This document shows, piece by piece, positions 35,061-43,788 of a stretch of 64,000 bases of DNA. The stretch's first letter is position 1, and every line of letters begins with the position of its first letter. Under the pieces are notes generated by a model. The model had not been told where the DNA came from and did not search any database. It was given only the letters and a program-made list of their open reading frames with translations. The stretch is from Trichocoleus sp. FACHB-46. Lineage in GTDB: Bacteria > Cyanobacteriota > Cyanobacteriia > FACHB-46. A program made the position numbers and the translations under genes. The stretch lies in assembly GCF_014695385.1 (NCBI RefSeq), contig NZ_JACJOD010000006.1:682001-746000 (forward strand), written 5' to 3'.

Positions 35061-36788
35061 ATGATTGATCATGATGTGATTATTGTTGGGGGCGGTTTGG
35101 CTGGCTGTCGAGCTGCCCTCGAAATTATCCGCACTGACCCTAACCTCAGTGTGGCTCTGGTGGCTAAGACCCATCCCATTCGTTCCCACTCGGTAGCGGC
35201 TCAAGGTGGCATTGCCGCAACCCTCAAAAATGTGGATAGCAGTGATACTTGGGAAGCTCACGCCTTCGACACAGTCAAGGGTTCCGACTATCTGGCCGAT
35301 CAGGATGCGGTAGAAATTCTGACTAAAGAAGCGCCAGGAGTCGTGATTGATTTAGAGCATATGGGAGTGTTGTTCTCCCGTTTACCCGATGGTCGGATTG
35401 CTCAGCGAGCCTTTGGGGGGCATTCTCACAATCGCACTTGCTATGCTGCCGACAAAACGGGTCATGCGATTTTGCATGAACTGGTGACTAATTTGATGCG
35501 CTACGGCGTGTACCTTTACGAAGAGTGGTATGTGACTCGCCTGATTTTGGAGGAGGGGCAGGCCAAAGGTGTGGTGATGTACCGCATTGAAGATGGGCAC
35601 CTGGAGGTGCTGCGGGCCAAAGCGGTGATGTTCGCCACCGGGGGCTATGGCCGCGTCTACAATACCACCTCCAACGATTTTGCCTCTACCGGAGATGGCT
35701 TGGCGATGACGGCGATCGCGGGTCTGCCGTTAGAAGATATGGAGTTTGTCCAATTTCACCCCACTGGGTTGTATCCGGTGGGCGTGTTGATCTCAGAAGC
35801 AGTCCGGGGCGAAGGCGCTTACCTGATCAACAGTGAAGGGGAGCGGTTTATGGCTACCTATGCGCCGAGCCGCATGGAACTGGCTCCACGGGATATTACC
35901 TCACGGGCGATCGCCCGTGAAATCCAAGCAGGGCGAGGCGTTCATCGCGATGGCAGTGCGGGGGGGCCGTTTGTCTATCTCGACCTACGTCATATGGGTC
36001 AAGAAAAGATTATGAGCCGCATTCCTTTTTGCTGGGAAGAAGCGCATCGCCTGATTGGCATTGACGCAGTTCATGAACCCATGCCTGTGCGGCCTACGAT
36101 TCACTACTCGATGGGTGGTATTCCCGTCAACACAGAAGGTCAGGTCCGCAGTAGTACTGAGGGCTTGGTGGAAAGTTTCTTTGCCGCCGGGGAAACCGCT
36201 TGTGTCTCAGTGCATGGCGCTAACCGCTTAGGCAGTAACTCGCTGCTAGAGTGTGTGGTTTTTGGGCGCAAAACTGGAGCAACGATCGCTCAGTATGTGC
36301 AAAACCGGAAGCTGCCGGATGTGGAGGAGTCGCGTTACCTCACGGATACCCAAAATCAAATCCAGTCTTTGCTTGATCAACCCGGCGAGTACCGCATTAA
36401 CCAAATTCGAGAAGCCTTTCAAGACTGCATGACCGACTACTGTGGGGTATTTCGCACCGAGGCTCGGATGCGCGAAGGTCTAGAAAAAGTGCGATCGCTG
36501 CAACAACAGTACGGCCAAATTTATTTAGATGACAAAGGCAAACTCTGGAATACCGAAATTCTAGAAGCCCTAGAACTCCGCAGCGTCATGACCGTGGGAG
36601 AAATGATCATCACATCAGCCCTGTGGCGGCAAGAAAGCCGAGGCGCCCATTCGCGAGAAGATTACCCCGAACGAGATGATGCTAACTTCTTGAAGCACAC
36701 GTTGTCTTACTACTCACCGGCAGGCGTTGATGTGCGCGATCGCCCTGTGACCATCACAATGTTCCAACCGCAAGAGCGTAAATATTGA
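35061..36788 (+). CDS. sdhA: Succinate dehydrogenase / fumarate reductase flavoprotein subunit
   Basis: SdhA oxidises succinate to fumarate with covalently bound FAD and passes electrons to the quinone pool. Visible features are the FAD dinucleotide fold [12 protein letters not shown], the histidyl-FAD region [12 protein letters not shown], the fumarate-site [26 protein letters not shown], the catalytic-loop REIQAGRG, and [13 protein letters not shown]. It is 575 aa with an ATG start. The Fe-S subunit gene is not adjacent; in cyanobacteria sdhA and sdhB are commonly unlinked. It has its own upstream region, after a terminator. Confidence 0.95.
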   Translation: MIDHDVIIVGGGLAGCRAALEIIRTDPNLSVALVAKTHPIRSHSVAAQGGIAATLKNVDSSDTWEAHAFDTVKGSDYLADQDAVEILTKEAPGVVIDLEHMGVLFSRLPDGRIAQRAFGGHSHNRTCYAADKTGHAILHELVTNLMRYGVYLYEEWYVTRLILEEGQAKGVVMYRIEDGHLEVLRAKAVMFATGGYGRVYNTTSNDFASTGDGLAMTAIAGLPLEDMEFVQFHPTGLYPVGVLISEAVRGEGAYLINSEGERFMATYAPSRMELAPRDITSRAIAREIQAGRGVHRDGSAGGPFVYLDLRHMGQEKIMSRIPFCWEEAHRLIGIDAVHEPMPVRPTIHYSMGGIPVNTEGQVRSSTEGLVESFFAAGETACVSVHGANRLGSNSLLECVVFGRKTGATIAQYVQNRKLPDVEESRYLTDTQNQIQSLLDQPGEYRINQIREAFQDCMTDYCGVFRTEARMREGLEKVRSLQQQYGQIYLDDKGKLWNTEILEALELRSVMTVGEMIITSALWRQESRGAHSREDYPERDDANFLKHTLSYYSPAGVDVRDRPVTITMFQPQERKY

Positions 36789-36846
36789 GTTTTTGAAACG
36801 AGTTTTCTTAAAAACTTCCTACGTAAGGCGCTACTGTAGCTAGCGA

Positions 36847-36888
36847 GTTCAATAATACAATTGTTGAACTTCACTCACAGTTGTGAGT
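36847..36888 (+). promoter_or_regulatory. Two adjacent palindromes upstream of a pentapeptide-repeat gene
   Basis: GTTCAA at 36847-36852 is mirrored by TTGAAC at 36864-36869. Immediately after, ACTCAC at 36873-36878 is mirrored by GTGAGT at 36883-36888 around a 4-nt loop. They lie 40-80 bp before the ATG, a usual operator position. No T-run follows, so a terminator for sdhA is less likely. Confidence 0.45.
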
Positions 36889-36928
36889 TAACTGTGCGAT
36901 CGCCAGAGAATGATTAGGTTAGTCTGAT

Positions 36929-37570
36929 ATGCAAAACGAAGAATATTTATCCTTATTGCGGCAAGGTGTTTCGCAGTGGAATCAGTGGCGAAGAGAAAAC
37001 CCTGAGATTCAGGTAGATTTAAGCAAGTTAGACCTAAGAGAAATTAGTTTGGTTCAAGCTAATCTCAGCTTTGCTAATCTCCAAGGCGCAATTCTAGAAG
37101 GAGTCAATTTAAGTGGAGCTATTTTACTCAATAGTGACCTGCGACAAGCGGATTGCAAACAAGCTAATCTCAACGGTAGCAATCTAGTAAGCGCCAATGC
37201 TCAGGGCGCTATTTTTACCCAGGCAAAATTTATGGGGGGAACCCTAGTAGACGCAGATTTCACAGGAGCTAGCCTGGAAGAAACCGATTTTAGCGGCGCT
37301 GATCTCTCTGGTGCAATTCTGAAGTCTGCTAACTTAAACAAAGCGATTCTTTGTGAAGCTAAATTGCTCAGAACGAATTTAGTGAAGGCTTGTTTAACTA
37401 AGACAGATTTTAGCTTGACCGACTTAAGAGAAGCTGATCTTAGAGGTGCTGCTGTCAGTCAAGCTGACTTTAGTGATGCCAATTGTCACGGAGCCGATCT
37501 GAGTGAAATTGATTTGAATTCCGCTAACTTTAGTAGAGCTATTTTGCCAGATCCAACCTGTCATCTCTAA
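36929..37570 (+). CDS. Pentapeptide-repeat protein A
   Basis: The 213-aa protein has an N-terminal helical leader (about 30 residues with a Trp/Asn-rich LLRQGVSQWNQWRRENPE). From about residue 35 to 205 it is a continuous right-handed beta-helix of A(N/D)LxX pentapeptides, such as LQANLSFANLQGAILEGVNL. Its function is unknown; such folds serve as protein-interaction scaffolds, and a few members mimic DNA. The leader resembles those of other cyanobacterial pentapeptide proteins. Two palindromes precede it. It is convergent with the RsbW-like gene. Confidence 0.9.
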   Translation: MQNEEYLSLLRQGVSQWNQWRRENPEIQVDLSKLDLREISLVQANLSFANLQGAILEGVNLSGAILLNSDLRQADCKQANLNGSNLVSANAQGAIFTQAKFMGGTLVDADFTGASLEETDFSGADLSGAILKSANLNKAILCEAKLLRTNLVKACLTKTDFSLTDLREADLRGAAVSQADFSDANCHGADLSEIDLNSANFSRAILPDPTCHL

Positions 37571-37616
37571 GCTCAAACCTTAATACCCGCGATCGCTCGT
37601 CTTGATTGCTTCAATC

Positions 37617-38039
37617 TTAGGATGCTTGGTAGTACTTAATCATTGATAAGCAATTACGCTGCTCATCAGTACGAACATAGCTAATTTGATCAGCAATCCG
37701 AGCGATTAGCTGTAGCCCTCTACCACTAGAGGCAGTAGGATCAAAGGTTTGCTCTCGACTTTTGAGATTTTGAATTAAATCAAAAGGTGGACCAAAATCC
37801 CAGACATAAATTTCTAGTTGTTGAGGTGTAATAGTTACATCAATCTCGACAATTGTGTCAGGTGGTAAGTTGCTATGAGCATGCTTGACCGCATTGGTAA
37901 ATCCTTCAGCTAAGGCTGTCTGACACTGAATCCAGGTTTTTCTAGGAATCGTTGGCTGATGTAACTGCTCGAACCAAAGCAGTACTTGATTGAGTTCTGC
38001 AAGATTTGTCGTTACCTGAAGGCGATTTTGTGAAGTCAC
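37617..38039 (-). CDS. RsbW-like anti-sigma-factor / Ser-Thr kinase (HATPase_c)
   Basis: This is a 140-aa GHKL ATPase of the anti-sigma regulatory type. The N-box reads CQTALAEGFTNAVKHAH, followed by VWDFGPPFDL and SSGRGLQLIARIADQISY. Such kinases phosphorylate STAS antagonists and bind a sigma factor or another output protein. The start is GTG. The STAS protein gene lies 325 bp upstream on the same strand, so the two probably form a partner-switching pair, although a separate transcript for each is likely given the intervening hairpins. Confidence 0.88.
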   Translation of the reverse strand: MTSQNRLQVTTNLAELNQVLLWFEQLHQPTIPRKTWIQCQTALAEGFTNAVKHAHSNLPPDTIVEIDVTITPQQLEIYVWDFGPPFDLIQNLKSREQTFDPTASSGRGLQLIARIADQISYVRTDEQRNCLSMIKYYQAS

Positions 38040-38364
38040 CTGGAACCTAATCTAAATAACTATTACTATAGTGAGCTAAGAAATTAAATTTCCCTTGAAA
38101 GTCTCAAGAAAAATTTAACTCATGCAGTCCCACCGTTTCTTAGCTTTGTCTTACTCAAAGGATGATAAAGCAAAATTCTCAGAGTGGAAACTCAGGTTCA
38201 TTATATTTTTGATGTACCAGAGTTGTTGTCAGATTGAAGGTAACTAAAGCTTACCCCACCCCTGATTCCTAAAAGTTGCTTCAGAGAAAACAGGGATGGA
38301 ATAAAAAGATGCTACTGCATGAAGCTGCGCTGATGAAAATATCAGCTTCTTCTCCAAATCTAAG
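38040..38364 (-). other. 325-bp gap between the STAS and RsbW-like genes
   Basis: No gene is supported. The end nearest the STAS gene holds a terminator-like structure. Read on the reverse strand, this is a GAAGCTG/CAGCTTC hairpin (38349-38321), then ATGC-loop-GCAT (38320-38309) and a T-run (38307-38303). The rest probably carries the promoter of the RsbW-like gene. Confidence 0.45.
38303..38349 (-). terminator. Terminator downstream of the STAS gene
   Basis: On the reverse strand, a 7-bp stem (38343-38349 with 38321-38327) is followed by a short 4-bp stem (38317-38320 with 38309-38312) and a run of five T (38303-38307), starting 16 bp after the STAS stop codon. Confidence 0.55.
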
Positions 38365-38691
38365 CTAGCTGGCGACCTTTTGCTCGAATGCTTCTCGGTT
38401 GGGAAAAATCTCGAACAAACTGTCCATACTGGTTAACTGAAGAATCATTTCAATCTGATCAATGATGGAGCAAAGTGCGAGCCTACCGCCTGCTTCTCGC
38501 ACGGTTTTGAGGATCATGACTAAAGCCCCTAACCCAGAACTGTCCATAAAGGTAGCTTTTTCACAGTCAATTAAAATTGTTTTTGCACCGGAGGCGATCG
38601 CATCACTCACATCTCGCCGGAGCTGATTGCCACTAATGCTATCAATTGATCCAGAAGCTTGAATTACTGTAACTTGAGAGTCCATGATCAT
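38365..38691 (-). CDS. STAS-domain anti-sigma-factor antagonist
   Basis: This is a 108-aa STAS protein of the SpoIIAA/RsbV type. The phosphorylatable Ser is in ATFMDSSGLGALVMIL, within the conserved DSSGLG loop, and the N-terminal strand VTVIQASGSID is normal. These proteins free a target from an RsbW-like kinase when dephosphorylated. The start is ATG 38691, with an alternative ATG two codons downstream. It lies 75 bp downstream of the GT2 gene on the same strand, so it may be the last gene of that operon. Confidence 0.9.
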   Translation of the reverse strand: MIMDSQVTVIQASGSIDSISGNQLRRDVSDAIASGAKTILIDCEKATFMDSSGLGALVMILKTVREAGGRLALCSIIDQIEMILQLTSMDSLFEIFPNREAFEQKVAS

Positions 38692-38766
38692 CTATCCATT
38701 CACGAATCTAGGTTTAAGTGATATTGCTCTCGCTGCTCGAAAGTAGTTAAAGCAATGCTTTAGGGC

Positions 38767-40743
38767 TTATTCAGGCTGCCAAACGGCTGCACGAATAATG
38801 ACGAGTAACAGCGCTAGGTTATAAACTGACCACGCTGCGTTAATTAGGTGAACCGCGGGGTCCTCTAATGTGCCCGTTACTAAGCGGTACAGACTCCAAA
38901 CTATACCAAGTATGGTCAGTACAAAAACAGTTAATTGCGGAATAACGAGCCCTAAATAAATGCCTGCTTGCCGCTGTTTAGGAGTAACTTGAAATCTAAT
39001 CGGACGGTTGGTGAAGACACTAACCACCGCTTGAATAAACAATGGAAAGAGAGCGATCGCGTACTGTTCAGACCGCCAAATTTCTCTAGCGGGCACGCCC
39101 CAACCCGCCACCATAAAGGTGAGGCGATTCAAAATAAATGCTGGGAAGAAGTGTATGGCAAAATCAGGGCCAAAGGATGTCACCGGAATAATGCCTGTGA
39201 AAAAGTAGATAATTGGGCAGGCAATAAATATTACAGTCGCAAAACCTGATAGATAGCTATACATAGTTTGGAAATACTGCAATCGCTGCCAGAATGTCAG
39301 CCCTGGCTTCGTGAAAGGATTTTCCCGCACCATGACTTGCATGGTTCCTTGAGCCCAACGCAATCGTTGTTTTAACGTGGAACTTAGGTCATCAGGTGCT
39401 AATCCTTCTGCCAAAACTTCGTTATGGTAGATCGACTTCCACCCATTGGCATGCAAGCGCATTGCCGTATTCATGTCTTCGGTGATGCTGTTGCTAGACA
39501 TACCACCGACCAAGTCGAAATCGCTTAACTGGCGCTCATTTTTGCTGTACTCGTTGAAGAAATGCCGCAGGCCTACATTTACCAGCGCTTCGCGTCGGAG
39601 GATGGCATTAGTGCCTGTGTAGAAGGCAGAGTTGAGGCCATCTTTACCTTGCTGGATGGGGCCATAAAATAGATTGGCTCGATGTCCGAAGGGGTCACCT
39701 GGTGGGATGTTGTAGAAATCCTGAGGCGTTTGAACGAAGGCAATGCGGTTACTGTCGTAACGGCCTGTAGCTACGTTGTAAGTGTAGAAGTAGGAGAGTA
39801 CCCGCTTCAGGAAATGGGGTTTGGGAATGTGGTCTGCATCTAAGGTAAGAATGAACTCCCCAGCAGTGCCACCCGCAAAGATAGCGTAGTTAATGTTACC
39901 CGCTTTGGCGTAGTGGGGTTTTCCAGCAGGCTTTGGCCGAGCAATGTAGCGGCACCGTAGGACTTCGCTCAGTTCTAGTTCTTTGTGATGCAGCGATTGC
40001 TCGGTTTGCTTTTCTTCGGCGGACAGGCGATCGCGCAGGCTGGAATGTCCTGGATTCAGCATCAGCGCTAGCTTCTGAAGACTTTGTAACCACCCAAATA
40101 CTAAGTTGCCCTGATTAATGGTAGATGGATCTTCGAGGAAGGCTTCGGCGGCTTGCGTGTCGGGTTCTAGTTGTTTCAGTTCTTCTAGGCGAGTAGCTAG
40201 CTGGACTCGCTCACGACTGAGGCGGGCGACTTCTTCTTGAAGTTGAGGTAGCTGTAAGTCCTCTAGAGCCAGCCGTTCAGCCATCGCTCGGATCTCTGAA
40301 GAGTTGCCATCATCCAGAATGTAAACCCGCAACTTAGTAACGGGATAGTCCATTGCTAGGGCAGCACGAGTAGTTCGCTCTACAATGTCTACCGATTCGT
40401 TGTAGCAGGTGACAAACACATCTAGGGTGGGCCAACTGGATGCAGGCATCGCCGGAGTCAACTGATCGAGTGACTTTACCTGACGGCTCAGGGGCCGCCA
40501 AAGCCCGATCGTAAACATGAGTCCGCCGATGTAGCTGTATATCTCAGCAAGTAGTAGTGGAATCGACAGCCACAGCACATCGAAATTGATCGAGTTGTTG
40601 ACCCGCCAATACAAGTACCAGGCTCCTAAAATCAGATTGATTTCAGCCAAGTACCGAAACAGAAGGGTTCTCTGCTTTAAGCGAGAACGGGTGTTACCAG
40701 AAAAGTTGGGACTGCCTTCAACGATAGAGATGGGGCTGATCAT
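38767..40743 (-). CDS. Cellulose-synthase-like family 2 glycosyltransferase
   Basis: This is a processive membrane glycosyltransferase of the BcsA/CesA type. Catalytic landmarks are intact: DVFVTCYNESVDIVERT and YILDDGNSSEIR (first Asp), LTLDADHIPKPHFLKRV (DxD), SITEDMNTAMRLH (general base) and LKQRLRWAQGTMQV (QxxRW). Transmembrane helices flank the catalytic domain, two before and about five after. There is no C-terminal PilZ domain. A helical insertion of about 95 residues with coiled-coil character lies between the first Asp and the DxD. I start at ATG 40743, giving 658 residues. DUF3131 genes lie upstream on the same strand. Confidence 0.9.
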   Translation of the reverse strand: MISPISIVEGSPNFSGNTRSRLKQRTLLFRYLAEINLILGAWYLYWRVNNSINFDVLWLSIPLLLAEIYSYIGGLMFTIGLWRPLSRQVKSLDQLTPAMPASSWPTLDVFVTCYNESVDIVERTTRAALAMDYPVTKLRVYILDDGNSSEIRAMAERLALEDLQLPQLQEEVARLSRERVQLATRLEELKQLEPDTQAAEAFLEDPSTINQGNLVFGWLQSLQKLALMLNPGHSSLRDRLSAEEKQTEQSLHHKELELSEVLRCRYIARPKPAGKPHYAKAGNINYAIFAGGTAGEFILTLDADHIPKPHFLKRVLSYFYTYNVATGRYDSNRIAFVQTPQDFYNIPPGDPFGHRANLFYGPIQQGKDGLNSAFYTGTNAILRREALVNVGLRHFFNEYSKNERQLSDFDLVGGMSSNSITEDMNTAMRLHANGWKSIYHNEVLAEGLAPDDLSSTLKQRLRWAQGTMQVMVRENPFTKPGLTFWQRLQYFQTMYSYLSGFATVIFIACPIIYFFTGIIPVTSFGPDFAIHFFPAFILNRLTFMVAGWGVPAREIWRSEQYAIALFPLFIQAVVSVFTNRPIRFQVTPKQRQAGIYLGLVIPQLTVFVLTILGIVWSLYRLVTGTLEDPAVHLINAAWSVYNLALLLVIIRAAVWQPE

Positions 40744-40806
40744 ACGAAACGACTTAGAGATTCCAGGGATGAATGACACCACAGATGGGGCGAGGAAATC
40801 GCAGAG

Positions 40807-43749
40807 CTAGAGATTGGGTTGGCGAGACTGAACCGCAGTATTGTTTGGCGCTGATGCCCAATAGGTTCCAGCTCTATCCCTCACCAGTTGGATTGCTTGC
40901 GTCGCTCTCTCAGGTAGGCCTCGCCCGGAGTCTCCTGCCGCGATCGCCTCCCACCAAGGAGATTTCGCTGATTGGGTGGGACGAATGAGCGGTTGTTGCT
41001 TGGTACTGACGTAGAGCAACGATTGCAAAATCAAGCTATTGGTACCACTGCTAAAGGCCGCGATCGTCGGTTTCCCGGTTTGCTCATAAAACCCTTCGTA
41101 GTAGCCCAGCAGCGGACTATACAAGTCTGTGACTTGCTCCCCTAGCTGACGAGCGTACTTGTTTTCTGGCAGCAAGGCGCGGAACGCAAAGGCGATCGCG
41201 GTGCTAACAATCCGCAACTCTGGAATGGCTGAACCATCATCTGCCAGCGTGGCCCAAGGCTGTTGTTTGCCTACGAGCGTGCTATGAACAATGTAGGGTT
41301 TACGGTTGATTAAAGTGGTTCCAGCGGCGGTGAAGGTGCCAGTCCGACGATAGCGTTCGGCTTGGGCTTGCAGCATGGGTTGCACCAGTTCCTTCATTTG
41401 CGGATCTAGGCCAAACTCCAAGGCATACAACACGAAGGGATCGGCGACAGTGTAAGCAGGTCTTTCTGTTTTGTTGCCAGCTTGCAACCGCTGTGTAGGC
41501 ACTGGAGCACCATCTACAGTAGCGGTTTCGTATCGACCTCCTACCGCTGAGCGATCGACCTCAAAGCCCCACAACTGAAAGCCGCGAGCAGCATATTCTT
41601 CATATCCCAGATAGTTAACGGGCTTGATTCGGGTTAACCAACGTGCAGCTCTCTGGGGTTGCTGATCTCGTGTGGTGATGGCACTAAATATCTTGCCATC
41701 TCGAATTACGCGCAGAAATGACCAATCTAGAACGGTTTGATCGACCGCCTCTGTATATTCGGGATGATAGCTTTTTAGGTTGTGTAGAGCTGCTAGAAGT
41801 CGCCCTACATCGGTTCCAGACCAGCCATTCCCTTCTGTGATTGGGTTGCCCCCATAATCTACAGGTTGCAAGGTTTTTGTGTCGTAACCTCGATAAGGAA
41901 GTTCTCCGCCAAAGAGGGAGACTTGCCTTAATGCGCCTAACAACAACCGTACTCGTTGGTCGAACTCAGAAGCAGAAACAATATCTAGCGATCGCGCTGC
42001 ATTCAGAGCTGCCAAATAATTACCCATGCCCCAGAGGGAAGCAGTTTTGAGGTCACTGCGATCGCTAACTAAGCCTGTATCTGGGTTGTAGTTGGACTTG
42101 AAATAGTTCCAAGCCGCTTCTGCATAGCGACGCTCTGCGACGGTTAGTGGTTTGACCGTTAAAGGAGGCTTGGATAGCCGAGAACCTACACTGCCGATAG
42201 CTGCAACCTTAACCGGAGGAGCAACCGCACGAGCAGTCGTAGCTGGAGGGGGAGTTTGAGCTTGAGTCGCCGGTTGCTGTGGGGTAGGTGGAGCAGCAGT
42301 TGGTTGTGGAGTGGATGGAGCAGCAGTTGGTTGTGGAGCCGCAGGGCTGGCAGCAGCAGTAGGTGGCTCTGAAGGAGTTGGTGCTGAGGGATTTGGTGCA
42401 GACTGTGCTGCTGTAGCACCACCACGGGGAGAGGCAAACGTTACATTACTGGAACCAATTAACGGACGGTTGCCACGAGCTTTGTAATACAGGATTTCTA
42501 AAATCAGCCCATTCGTATTGCCCGTCAAGACTTTATTGGGCTGCTTGGTGGTTTCATACAGACCTGCATAGAAGCCTGCATTCTCTGGATCTTTTAAGGT
42601 TTTGACCGCATCAAAGACTTTTTGAGCGTAAGCATTATCGGGGTACAGATAACGCCAGCCAAACGCGGCTTTGGTACTGATGTTGCGGAACTGAGGGAAA
42701 GCCTCATTCTTTTCGTTGATCGCAGCCCAAGGTACGCCGTTGGAATAGACGGTGTTGTAGATAAAGTAGGGAGCTTGGTCGAGATTATCCTCGGAAACGG
42801 CTGTTAGTTGACCTGTAGAGTCATAGCGACGTTTTTGAGCTTCTAGCACCCTAGCCGCATAGTCCCCTAAGACTCCTCCTAGACCAAATTCAATGCCGTC
42901 AAGGATATATGATTCACTCACGACATAGTTGTTGGCATTGGAACTTTGATAGTCACGGGTATCGACTGGAATTTGGACGCCATTGACATCAACAAACTTA
43001 AAAGGTTCTATCTCTAGAGCTTTAGCGGGCTTCAGATTCCAAAGCTCGTAGCCTCTGGCAGCATATTCCTCATACCCTAATCGTCCTTCTTGTACAGGAA
43101 GAGTTTTGCCATCCTCTAGGACTGCGGCTCCATACATCTGTTCATCTTTTATGGAGCGAGCCAACTGCCACTTAGACAGAACACCTTTTGTCCAGTCGGC
43201 GTATTGAGGATGGCAAGTCCGAATAATGTGCATGGCGGCGAGCAAACGCCCAATGTCAAGGGCAGACCAGCCAATACCCCGTTCTATGGGGTTATTACCA
43301 TAGTCTACTAAAGCCCCAGTAGCAGTGTTGTAGACTTTGTTGGGTAAGGTGTCTTCAAATAGTCTTAAGCTAGCGAGCGTCGTCAAGAACTTATTCAGAC
43401 GGGTATCAAATTCTTTTTGGTCAATCAAATTCAACCAACGAGCCGAATTCAGAGCCGTCAAGTAGTTCCCCATATCCCACAAGGTGCTAGAGGGATAATT
43501 GCCGACAGAATTCACCAATCCCGTGGCGGGCTGATAGTTCTTGACGAAGTATTGCCAAGCTGTAGTGGCGTAGGCTTGCTCTTCTGGCGTTAGAGGCACT
43601 GTGATTTCGGCACAAGCGCCACCTGTGGCAACGGGTTGCTGAGCAACTACTGGTTTGGAAAGATAAGTATTGAGCAGGAATTGAAAGCAGACCCCCACTA
43701 AAAATAGGGCGATCGCTCTAATCCATTTAGGCTGAAAAGTTCTCCGCAT
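40807..43749 (-). CDS. Double DUF3131 protein, envelope-anchored
   Basis: This 980-aa protein has a signal or anchor helix (about residues 10-30) and a first DUF3131 domain (about 45-430). A Pro/Ala/Gln/Thr-rich linker with repeated QPTAAP follows (about 440-515), then a second DUF3131 domain (about 535-950). The first domain keeps the family motifs GWSALDIGRLL, EGRLGYEEYAARG, VSESYILDGIEFG, SEDNLDQAPYFIYNT and FYAGLYETT. The second is altered at several of these. The Trp- and acid-rich helical pattern looks like an (alpha/alpha)-toroid glycan-processing fold, an inference from family likeness. I use ATG 43749 over the upstream TTG. Confidence 0.88.
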   Translation of the reverse strand: MRRTFQPKWIRAIALFLVGVCFQFLLNTYLSKPVVAQQPVATGGACAEITVPLTPEEQAYATTAWQYFVKNYQPATGLVNSVGNYPSSTLWDMGNYLTALNSARWLNLIDQKEFDTRLNKFLTTLASLRLFEDTLPNKVYNTATGALVDYGNNPIERGIGWSALDIGRLLAAMHIIRTCHPQYADWTKGVLSKWQLARSIKDEQMYGAAVLEDGKTLPVQEGRLGYEEYAARGYELWNLKPAKALEIEPFKFVDVNGVQIPVDTRDYQSSNANNYVVSESYILDGIEFGLGGVLGDYAARVLEAQKRRYDSTGQLTAVSEDNLDQAPYFIYNTVYSNGVPWAAINEKNEAFPQFRNISTKAAFGWRYLYPDNAYAQKVFDAVKTLKDPENAGFYAGLYETTKQPNKVLTGNTNGLILEILYYKARGNRPLIGSSNVTFASPRGGATAAQSAPNPSAPTPSEPPTAAASPAAPQPTAAPSTPQPTAAPPTPQQPATQAQTPPPATTARAVAPPVKVAAIGSVGSRLSKPPLTVKPLTVAERRYAEAAWNYFKSNYNPDTGLVSDRSDLKTASLWGMGNYLAALNAARSLDIVSASEFDQRVRLLLGALRQVSLFGGELPYRGYDTKTLQPVDYGGNPITEGNGWSGTDVGRLLAALHNLKSYHPEYTEAVDQTVLDWSFLRVIRDGKIFSAITTRDQQPQRAARWLTRIKPVNYLGYEEYAARGFQLWGFEVDRSAVGGRYETATVDGAPVPTQRLQAGNKTERPAYTVADPFVLYALEFGLDPQMKELVQPMLQAQAERYRRTGTFTAAGTTLINRKPYIVHSTLVGKQQPWATLADDGSAIPELRIVSTAIAFAFRALLPENKYARQLGEQVTDLYSPLLGYYEGFYEQTGKPTIAAFSSGTNSLILQSLLYVSTKQQPLIRPTQSAKSPWWEAIAAGDSGRGLPERATQAIQLVRDRAGTYWASAPNNTAVQSRQPNL

Positions 43750-43788
43750 GCTGAAAACCAAATTAGGGACGGATATGATTGCTGTGAT

